Positions 7,500-14,453 of a stretch of DNA of 46,440 nt are shown here, in pieces. The stretch's first letter is position 1. Each line of letters begins with the position of its first letter. This stretch comes from Bacilli bacterium. GTDB lineage: Bacteria > Bacillota_I > Bacilli_A > RFN20 > CAG-826. The notes beneath the pieces were generated by a model. That model had not been told where the DNA came from, searched no databases, and saw only the letters and a list, made by a program, of their open reading frames with translations. Location: assembly GCA_024408235.1 (NCBI GenBank), contig JAKSVF010000012.1, positions 1-46,440 on the forward strand, written 5' to 3'. Made by a program: the position numbers and the translations under genes.

Positions 7500-8864
7500 T
7501 TAAGCTTTTAAGAAAGCCTGATATGCCTTATATGCTTCATAGAAGTCTGCTTTTGAGATTACTTCCATCGGAGAGTGCATATTGAGGACTGCCATACCTG
7601 CATCGATGACGTTGATGTTGAGGTTTGCGAGGATGTATGCGATTGTGCCGCCGCCACCCTGATCAACCTTTCCGAGTTCAGCTGTCTGCCAGTTGACGTT
7701 AGCATCATCCATGACGCCTCTTAACCAGCCAATCATCTCAGCGTTTGCATCGTTGCATCCTGACTTGCCACGTGAACCTGTGTATTTATTGAAGACGATG
7801 CCGTTTCCTAAATAGCAGCAGTTGCGGGTTTCCATAACGTACGCATAGAGTGGGTCATATGCAGCGGAGACGTCTGAAGAAAGCATATATGAATTTGATA
7901 ATGCATCCTTAAGTCTTCTGATGTCGCCACCTGTTGCCTCTAACATCTCAGCGACGCAGTTCTCGAAGAAACGAGACTGTGCTCCTGTTGCGCCAGGTGA
8001 GCCAACTTCTTCCTTATCGACGAGAGCAACGCATGATGTGTATTCTGGAACCTCAGTTAAATCGAGCATAGCTCTAAGTGATGAGTATGCACAGCATTTA
8101 TCATCATGGCCATAACCAGCGATCATGCTTCTATCAAGGCCGAAGTCTTTTGCTTTTCCAGCTGGTACAACCTCAAGTTCGGCTGATACGAAATCCTCTT
8201 CTTCAAAACCGTATTTGTCCTTTAAAACGGCCAAAATGGTCGCTTTTACCTCATCTTTCTCGGCACCCCTCATTGGTTCTGAGCCTAATGTGAGGTCTAA
8301 GTCTTCGCCTTCAACGACTTTAGCGCCGCTCTTCTGCATCTGGTCCGCTGATAAGTGGATAAGTAATTCGTTGATTCCGATAGCAGGATCGTTGTCGTCA
8401 TCACCGATGTTGATGTCTAAGACTGTTCCATCTTTCTTGACGACTACACCGACGAGGGCGAGAGGTCTAGCTGTCCATTGATATTTTTTGATGCCACCAT
8501 AGTAGTGGGTGTCTAGTAAGCATAAGCCTGCAGCTTCGTATAATGGGTTCTGCTTAACATCTAGTCTTGGAGAATCGATGTGAGCGCCTAAGATTCTTAA
8601 ACCCGCATTGATTGGCTTGTTGCCGATAACGCATGCGATGACATTTTTCTTCTTGTTGACGAAATAGATTTTGTCTCCAGCCTTCAAAGACATTCCATAT
8701 TCGAATTCTTTATAGCCAGCAGCCTTTAATAATTCAACAGAACCTGTGACCTGAGTTCTCTCTGTCTTGTTCTTAGAGAGGAATGCCATATAGTCCTGTG
8801 AAAGGCATTCGACTTCTTTTAATTGGGCATCGTCGTATTTTTCCCAAGCATTTTTACGATACAT
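7500..8864 (-). CDS. M18 family aminopeptidase
   Basis: 454 residues, normal for family M18 (aspartyl aminopeptidase type). Metal ligands and catalytic residues of the dizinc site can be read in order: LGAHIDSPRLD (His95), GHDDKCCAY, VDKEEVGSPG (two acidic residues), SSDVSAAYDP and LNMHSPMEV. It is a cytoplasmic exopeptidase that removes N-terminal residues from peptides, taking part in peptide turnover. It has its own promoter (TTGACA, 16 bp, TACAAT) and AAGGCGG as RBS. It diverges from the beta-glucan locus and is not likely to be functionally linked to it. Confidence 0.92.
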   Translation of the reverse strand: MYRKNAWEKYDDAQLKEVECLSQDYMAFLSKNKTERTQVTGSVELLKAAGYKEFEYGMSLKAGDKIYFVNKKKNVIACVIGNKPINAGLRILGAHIDSPRLDVKQNPLYEAAGLCLLDTHYYGGIKKYQWTARPLALVGVVVKKDGTVLDINIGDDDNDPAIGINELLIHLSADQMQKSGAKVVEGEDLDLTLGSEPMRGAEKDEVKATILAVLKDKYGFEEEDFVSAELEVVPAGKAKDFGLDRSMIAGYGHDDKCCAYSSLRAMLDLTEVPEYTSCVALVDKEEVGSPGATGAQSRFFENCVAEMLEATGGDIRRLKDALSNSYMLSSDVSAAYDPLYAYVMETRNCCYLGNGIVFNKYTGSRGKSGCNDANAEMIGWLRGVMDDANVNWQTAELGKVDQGGGGTIAYILANLNINVIDAGMAVLNMHSPMEVISKADFYEAYKAYQAFLKA

Positions 8865-8891
8865 ATAATTTCCGCCTTTTCTAACAACGCC

Positions 8892-8919
8892 ATTGTAATA
8901 GCAAAATAAAATATGTCAA
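8892..8919 (-). promoter_or_regulatory. promoter of the M18 aminopeptidase gene
   Basis: Minus-strand TTGACA (8914-8919) and TACAAT (8892-8897), 16-bp spacer. The remaining part of the 252-bp divergent region, up to the repeats at 9019, shows no further clear motif. Confidence 0.75.
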
Positions 8920-9018
8920 TTTAAGTAATTACAATAATGCATATATACGCGCCTGTAACGACTTATTCTGATACGTTTTAATGCGCTCATATCGTGATTA
9001 TTTTACAAACATAACGTT

Positions 9019-9079
9019 TCCAAAAAAGTAAATAATCTACCAAATAAGTAAGATTTATTGCCCGTCTTATCTCTATTAT
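9019..9079 (+). promoter_or_regulatory. tandem LytTR-type operator and -10 box of the GH3 gene
   Basis: Two 13-bp direct repeats: TCCAAAAAAGTAA (9019-9031) and ACCAAATAAGTAA (9039-9051), 7 bp apart, so 20 bp centre to centre. A -10 box TATTAT (9074-9079) starts after 22 more bases, and there is no -35. The same design with identical spacing precedes the GH16 gene (14355-14415). LytTR regulators bind direct repeats about two turns apart upstream of weak promoters, and a LytTR regulator is encoded next door. RBS AGGAG lies just before the ATG at 9117. Confidence 0.7.
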
Positions 9080-9116
9080 TTATCGTTTCATCAACAAACA
9101 AACATAGGAGCTTGAT

Positions 9117-12100
9117 ATGAAAAAGAACAAGGTCATCAAACTCGCCACGTGGTCAGCATTAGGATTATTGACCCTTGGCTTAGCAATTACTGCAACAGCA
9201 GTTACAAATTACTATGACGGCGTCATCCGTGACTTCTTGGGCGTCATTGGCAAAAAGAGAGTCAATGAAGTTAATGACGGACTTGATAAGCAGTACAACG
9301 TCATGGGATGGAACTCAATTGAGGAGTTAAATGAATACGAGACCAAACTCGTCCGTGATATGGGTGGAGAAGGATACGTTTTACTCCATAACGACACAAC
9401 AGAAGGAAAGGGCCTCCCTTTAAAGACTTCTAAGACGAACAAGACAAAAATCAGCATCTTCTCACATTCATCCGTTGATTTAGTCGCAGGTGGAACAGGA
9501 TCAGGCACAGGATCGCTCGATGTTGATTTCAAAACAGCATTAGAGAGCCAGGACTATGAAGTTAACGAGAAGTTGTGGAATTTCTATAAATCTGGAAACG
9601 GAAAAGATTATGTCCGCGGCCCAGGTTCCATCAACTATGGACATGGAGCAGAGGATTGGAGAATCAACGAATGCCCTCTTTCAGTATTGGAGAAGGAGAA
9701 CGGATTGCTTGATTCAACGAAAGATTCAACCGCTATGTTCGTCTTGACTAGAACTGGTGGAGAAGGACGCGATCTCGCAAGAGACATGTCCAGATACACA
9801 TCTATCGAAGAAGATAAATCCAAACATTACCTTGAACCGGATTCAGTGGAATTAGGTGTCATTGATTATTTAAACTCCCACTTTGATAACGTGATCATCA
9901 TCGTCAACACGAATAACGTCATGGAGCTTGGATGGACAAAGAATTATCCAAACATCAAATCCGTATTGTGGGCGCCAGGTGGCGGTGGTCAGACCGCTAA
10001 TTCAATCGCTGATGTTATATCCGGCAGAGTAACCCCATCAGGACACTTAGTAGATACAATCGCCTACGATGCATTCTCTGCCCCATCTATGAAAAACTTT
10101 GGAGACATCCAGTATGTTGATCAATCAGGAAACCCAGTTACAAGTGATGGCAAGGCATTGACCGACATCTCAAATACAAGCAGCCAAAACAATGGATACT
10201 ATGGAGTTTCATACGACGAAGGAATCTATGTTGGATACAAGTATTATGAGACCCGCTACTTCGATAAGATGATTGGAAAAGCTAACGTTGGCGATTTCAA
10301 TTACGATACCGAAGTTCAGTACCCATTCGGTTACGGACTCTCATATACCACATTCGAATGGTCAGATTTCACAGTTGGAAGTTTGAGTGGCAAGGGAACA
10401 TTTGAGTGCAATGTTACCGTCAAAAATACAGGTACAACCTCAGGAAAAGAAGCGGTTGGCATCTATCTCAATTCACCATACACACAGCATGATATCGATA
10501 ATCATATCGAAAAATCAGCAGTCTCACTTGTCGGTTTTGCGAAGACTAAATTACTTGCACCAGGTGAGAAAGAAGAACTTACAATCAATGTCAATGTGGA
10601 TGACTTCCTTGTCTATGACGATGTCTCTGCAAAGACTTATATATTAGAAAATGGCACATACGCATTAACTGCAGCATCAGATGCCCATAAGGCTACAAAC
10701 AACTTTTTAAAAGTTGAAGGCGCTCCAGTTGACGGGGAAATCTCAATGGTTGATACATCAATCTCATTCGTTGCAGGCGATGGAACTAACTATGAGGTCA
10801 AAAACAAATCCAAGAGCGATGCCGAAATAACAAACAGATTCGATGATGCTAACTACATCGATAGAACTAAGTACCTTTCTAGAAACAATTGGGAAGCAAC
10901 ATTCCCAACAACACACGGCTATAAATCAAACCAGCAGAGCATGTATAGCCAGGAAGGTGGCTTCACAATCTACGAGAAGATCGATGACGCCTTAATCGCT
11001 AAGCTTAAACAAAAAGGCACTGCAGAAGCAGCTAACTCCCCATTAAAAGATGAGGATGTAGCTAAACTTGCTGGCACATTCGGCAACAAGGGTGACCTTG
11101 AACTCATCGACTATAGAGGAAAAGAATATAACGAAGAAGAATTCCTCAAACTCTCATCACAGATGACCGAATCGGAGGTTGCAACTATCCTTAACTTGTC
11201 CGGTTACACAACCGCAAAAGCAGTGTCAATCTCCAAACCAGAAGCAAATGACTTAGACGGCCCAATGGGACTTAACTTAATGGCAACGCATGAGCCATTC
11301 TCGGTCGCATATCCAGCTGAAGTCACAATCGCCGCATCATGGAACATTGAATTATCAATCGCTCACGGTGATGCAATCGCTTCAGACGGCTTAAGACCAA
11401 ATGTTCTTGCAGCGGGTTGGTATGGCCCAGGTGTCAATATTCATAGAACTCCATTCTCAGGACGTAACTTTGAATATTATTCAGAAGATTCATTCATGGT
11501 TGGATCAATGGCTCATGGCGCGATTAAAGCTGCCGCTAAAAAGGGAATGTACTCATTCATCAAGCACTTTGCTTTGAATGATCAAGAAGACCATCGTGAC
11601 CAGAATGGCGTTTGCTCATGGTCAAACGAACAGGCCATCCGTGAAATATACCTCAAACCATTCCAGATGGTGTTCGAAGGCGGTACAGTCGAGACTAAGT
11701 ACTACGATTATGCTGACGGTAATAAGGCAAAAGTTGCAAATACGCCAATTGCTTTAGCAGTCATGACATCGTTCAACAGAATCGGTTCAACATGGGCCGG
11801 AGGCGACTATCGTCTCATCACTCAGGTCTTAAGAAATGAGTGGAACTTCAATGGACTTGCCTTAACCGACTACTCAAACGGCGCCACTTCCTACATGCAC
11901 ACCGAACAGATGTTAAGAGCGGGAGGAGATGCCCAGTTATCACAGTATGGCGTTCCGTTTGCAAACTTGAATGCCGCCAACATCTATTACGCTAAGCGTG
12001 CTATGGCGCATATCAACTACACAGTCGTTAATTCCAATACGATGAACGGATTCTCGCATGGTGCTACAGTCGGATATAATGGTTTCCCTAACTATTACTT

Positions 12101-12191
12101 CATCCTAATCGCACTATTCGGATTGTCCGCATCTCTAATCGGAATCGGCGCTTGGAGAATCATCGGAGAGTTCAAAAAGAAAGAGAACTAA
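9117..12191 (+). CDS. domain-permuted GH3 beta-glucosidase, membrane-anchored at both ends
   Basis: 1024 residues with a circularly permuted GH3 order. A membrane helix (about 8-30) comes first. Next is the GH3 C-terminal domain with EGYVLLHN and the acid/base motif GGEGRD (Glu216), then the FGYGLSYTTFEWSDF segment and a fibronectin-III-like domain (about 420-530). The (beta/alpha)8 catalytic domain occupies about 680-960, with DLDGPMGLN, KHFALND and ALTDY (nucleophile Asp918). A second membrane helix near 990-1015 ends in KKKEN. Both catalytic residues are present. Permuted GH3 enzymes are known from rumen Ruminococcus and Butyrivibrio. Expected role: release of glucose from beta-gluco-oligosaccharides outside the cell. 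Exact specificity is unknown. The upstream LytTR-type repeats suggest control by the neighbouring two-component pair. Confidence 0.88.
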   Translation: MKKNKVIKLATWSALGLLTLGLAITATAVTNYYDGVIRDFLGVIGKKRVNEVNDGLDKQYNVMGWNSIEELNEYETKLVRDMGGEGYVLLHNDTTEGKGLPLKTSKTNKTKISIFSHSSVDLVAGGTGSGTGSLDVDFKTALESQDYEVNEKLWNFYKSGNGKDYVRGPGSINYGHGAEDWRINECPLSVLEKENGLLDSTKDSTAMFVLTRTGGEGRDLARDMSRYTSIEEDKSKHYLEPDSVELGVIDYLNSHFDNVIIIVNTNNVMELGWTKNYPNIKSVLWAPGGGGQTANSIADVISGRVTPSGHLVDTIAYDAFSAPSMKNFGDIQYVDQSGNPVTSDGKALTDISNTSSQNNGYYGVSYDEGIYVGYKYYETRYFDKMIGKANVGDFNYDTEVQYPFGYGLSYTTFEWSDFTVGSLSGKGTFECNVTVKNTGTTSGKEAVGIYLNSPYTQHDIDNHIEKSAVSLVGFAKTKLLAPGEKEELTINVNVDDFLVYDDVSAKTYILENGTYALTAASDAHKATNNFLKVEGAPVDGEISMVDTSISFVAGDGTNYEVKNKSKSDAEITNRFDDANYIDRTKYLSRNNWEATFPTTHGYKSNQQSMYSQEGGFTIYEKIDDALIAKLKQKGTAEAANSPLKDEDVAKLAGTFGNKGDLELIDYRGKEYNEEEFLKLSSQMTESEVATILNLSGYTTAKAVSISKPEANDLDGPMGLNLMATHEPFSVAYPAEVTIAASWNIELSIAHGDAIASDGLRPNVLAAGWYGPGVNIHRTPFSGRNFEYYSEDSFMVGSMAHGAIKAAAKKGMYSFIKHFALNDQEDHRDQNGVCSWSNEQAIREIYLKPFQMVFEGGTVETKYYDYADGNKAKVANTPIALAVMTSFNRIGSTWAGGDYRLITQVLRNEWNFNGLALTDYSNGATSYMHTEQMLRAGGDAQLSQYGVPFANLNAANIYYAKRAMAHINYTVVNSNTMNGFSHGATVGYNGFPNYYFILIALFGLSASLIGIGAWRIIGEFKKKEN

Positions 12192-12194
12192 ACT

Positions 12195-12226
12195 AAGGGG
12201 TTAGAGTTTCTAACCCTTTTTCTATT
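12195..12226 (+). terminator. intrinsic terminator after the GH3 gene
   Basis: 8-bp stem GGGTTAGA/TCTAACCC (12198-12205 with 12209-12216), extended by A-T and G-T pairs, followed by TTTTTCTATT. Confidence 0.8.
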
Positions 12227-12253
12227 GTCAATTCTATCTTTGCTTTTCATAAT
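12225..12253 (+). promoter_or_regulatory. promoter of the two-component operon
   Basis: TTGTCA (12225-12230), 17-bp spacer, CATAAT (12248-12253). The ATG at 12272 lies 18 nt further on with only a weak purine run, so the leader is short. No LytTR-type repeat is present here, so autoregulation is not indicated. Confidence 0.7.
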
Positions 12254-12271
12254 AATGCTAGAAAAGCAATT

Positions 12272-12997
12272 ATGATTACGAGAAACATTGCCGTTTTAGA
12301 AGACGAGATTGAAGCTTTTGAACTCATTGAAGGCTTTATACGAAGATTTGGAAAAGAGAATGATATTGAATTTAATATCACTCATTTTTCGAAATGCTCA
12401 GACTTTTTATCATCTGAAGACGGTTCCTTTGCCGTAGTTTTCTTTGACATCCGACTCCCTGATATGAATGGCATGGATGCATCGAAGAAATTTAGAGAGA
12501 AAAACAAAGTCTCTTCAATCATATTCCTGACCTCTTTATCGCAGTACGCTCAGATGGGCTACGAAGTAGATGCTATATCATACCTCGTTAAACCAGCCCA
12601 GTATTTCCCGTTCGCAACCATATTCAAAAAAGCGTTGAATGTCTATGAGGGAAAGCGTGAGAAAACGATTATGATCAATTTCCCAAGCGGTATGCGCAAT
12701 GTCTCAATCAACGAGCTAATTTACGTTGAGATATTGTCCCATAGGCTTTATTACCACCTCGTTGATGACGTAATCGAAATGACCGGCACATTAGCTAACG
12801 CTGAGAAGATGTGCAAGCCATATGGTTTCTTGAGATGCAATAACTGCTATCTCGTCAACCCTTTATTCGTCAAAGGCATCAAGGGTTTTGAATTGGAGAT
12901 AGGAAACACGACTCTTCAAATATCTAGAGCGAGAAGAAAAGACTTCCTCGCCGAACTTTCCAATTGGTACATCAATAAAGGGGGCAAGGTTCTCTGA
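12272..12997 (+). CDS. LytTR-family response regulator
   Basis: 241 residues. The receiver domain (1-125) has acidic Glu10/Asp11, phospho-acceptor Asp59 in FFDIRLPDMNG, Thr87 in FLTS and Lys107 in YLVKP. The LytTR DNA-binding domain (about 135-235) shows NELIYVEILSHRLYYH, LANAEKM and FLRCNNCYLVNP, which is the usual pattern of AgrA/ComE/VirR-like regulators. Its stop codon overlaps the ATG of the sensor kinase gene by one base (TGATG), so the pair is co-translated. Probable targets are the tandem repeats before the GH3 and GH16 genes on either side. The role as activator is inferred from the absence of -35 boxes at those promoters. Confidence 0.93.
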   Translation: MITRNIAVLEDEIEAFELIEGFIRRFGKENDIEFNITHFSKCSDFLSSEDGSFAVVFFDIRLPDMNGMDASKKFREKNKVSSIIFLTSLSQYAQMGYEVDAISYLVKPAQYFPFATIFKKALNVYEGKREKTIMINFPSGMRNVSINELIYVEILSHRLYYHLVDDVIEMTGTLANAEKMCKPYGFLRCNNCYLVNPLFVKGIKGFELEIGNTTLQISRARRKDFLAELSNWYINKGGKVL

Positions 12998-14355
12998 TGG
13001 GCTTTCTTATCTCGTACTTAGAGATCGTAGTTGAATGGGTGGTGGAGCTTAACATCATCTGTTTTCTTCTAATGTCCCCTTTAAGGAAAAAGAAGAGATT
13101 CCTCCTCCGTTTTATGGGCGGATTCATCATTAGTTTGGTAGTGGCTTTGCCTCTAACCTTGTTCTATCAGAAATTCGGTTTTACCACTTGGGGTAGAACC
13201 CTTACATATTCACTTTTATGGGGCATTACCCTCGCGAGTTTCTTCTTCTCATATGACGACTCGTTTATGAGGGTTTTGTTATTCGCCGATATGGGTTATA
13301 TCATCCAGAACCTCTGCTATAAGGTTTTCTGCATATTGTGGGGCATTTTAACTTATGCCGGCGCTTTCCCTGAATCAGGCCCAGGAGCGCTGCTTTTTAA
13401 AGTTGGATATTATTCGATATTCGGCCTTCAAGTCGCAGCGTATTACTTAATCCTCATTAGACGCTCCCATAGAGCAATCTCCGATAAGCAACCGGCAAAA
13501 CCAACCGTTCTTTTATCAATGGTCATCATGGTGATATTAATCGTCATATGTTCAATGATTGATATATATGGCGAAAAAGAGACCGGAGGAGCATTCACAT
13601 TCCCAACCTATAACTCATTCGTCTTCAAAAGTGGCGCTAATCTCTTGCTCATTGTCACAGATTATCTGCTCTTATTGCTCCTTTTCTCGTCAACGAGAAA
13701 AAATGATCTTCAATACGATGTTGAGCAGTTGAATTTCTTGGTCTCACAAAGTGAGAAGCAGTACAACATATCAAAGGACACCATTGAGATGATCAACATC
13801 AAATGCCATGACATGAGGCATAGAATCAAAGCGATTCTCAATGAGAAGAACATCGGTAAAGACACTTATGATGACGTTAAGAAAGCCATTCACATCTATG
13901 ATTCGAAAATAAACACAGGCAACAGTGCTTTAGACGTCATCCTTACCGAGAAATCACTCTTATGCGGACATGACAACATAACATTCACCTGTATGGCTGA
14001 TGGCAATGCCGTCTCATTCATGGAACAGGTTGATATATGCTGTCTGTTCGGCAACATTTTGGATAATGCCATCGAAGCGACAAAGCAAGTTAAAGAAGAG
14101 GATAAGCGCTACATCCTTTTCAGCGTCTCATCAATCGGAAACGGAATGACAAAAGTCGAGTGTTCAAACACATACGAAATCGCCCCTAAAAAAGAGGGTG
14201 AGATAATTGTTACATCCAAAAACGATAAGGCTAATCATGGATTTGGAATAAAGAGCATCAAGAACATCGCTTCCAAGTACGATGGCAGCGTTGAATTCAA
14301 GGCAGAAGATTCTCTATTCAGCGTAGCAATAGTCCTTTTCAATGCCGAAAACTGA
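12997..14355 (+). CDS. GHKL sensor histidine kinase (AgrC/HPK10-like)
   Basis: 452 residues. About six or seven membrane helices fill residues 5-230 with no large extracellular sensor domain. A linker follows, then a degenerate H-box with IKCHDMRHRI (likely phospho-His in CHDMRH). The ATPase has N-box GNILDNAIEA and G-box HGFGIKSIKNIA. This is the arrangement of AgrC-type kinases that pair with LytTR regulators and often sense peptides, though small molecules are also sensed by the class. No peptide precursor or processing protease is nearby. The gene overlaps the regulator by one base. With GH enzyme genes on both sides, sensing of a beta-glucan product or of cell density are both reasonable. 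Confidence 0.9.
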   Translation: MGFLISYLEIVVEWVVELNIICFLLMSPLRKKKRFLLRFMGGFIISLVVALPLTLFYQKFGFTTWGRTLTYSLLWGITLASFFFSYDDSFMRVLLFADMGYIIQNLCYKVFCILWGILTYAGAFPESGPGALLFKVGYYSIFGLQVAAYYLILIRRSHRAISDKQPAKPTVLLSMVIMVILIVICSMIDIYGEKETGGAFTFPTYNSFVFKSGANLLLIVTDYLLLLLLFSSTRKNDLQYDVEQLNFLVSQSEKQYNISKDTIEMINIKCHDMRHRIKAILNEKNIGKDTYDDVKKAIHIYDSKINTGNSALDVILTEKSLLCGHDNITFTCMADGNAVSFMEQVDICCLFGNILDNAIEATKQVKEEDKRYILFSVSSIGNGMTKVECSNTYEIAPKKEGEIIVTSKNDKANHGFGIKSIKNIASKYDGSVEFKAEDSLFSVAIVLFNAEN

Positions 14356-14415
14356 CCGAATAAGTAAAAATATTACCGACCAAGTAAGCGGTGATGACTG
14401 CTTATTAACTATTAA
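14355..14415 (+). promoter_or_regulatory. tandem LytTR-type operator and -10 box of the GH16 gene
   Basis: Direct repeats ACCGAATAAGTAA (14355-14367) and ACCGACCAAGTAA (14375-14387), separated by 7 bp. After 22 bp comes TATTAA (14410-14415) as a probable -10, with no -35. Repeat length, spacer and distance to the -10 box are identical to the site at 9019. The first repeat begins at the last base of the kinase stop codon. Confidence 0.72.
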
Positions 14416-14453
14416 TAAAAATGTTTTTAATTAAAATTTCGAAGGAGAACGAA

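Noticed and set aside
9117..12191. GH3 genes as two broken or fused partial genes, because the domains are in reverse order
   Set aside because: Three independent genes show the same order with complete catalytic residues, and this permutation is known from rumen bacteria.
12192..12271. LytTR-type repeat before the two-component operon itself
   Set aside because: Searched for by eye; only an ordinary TTGTCA/CATAAT promoter and the GH3 terminator are present.
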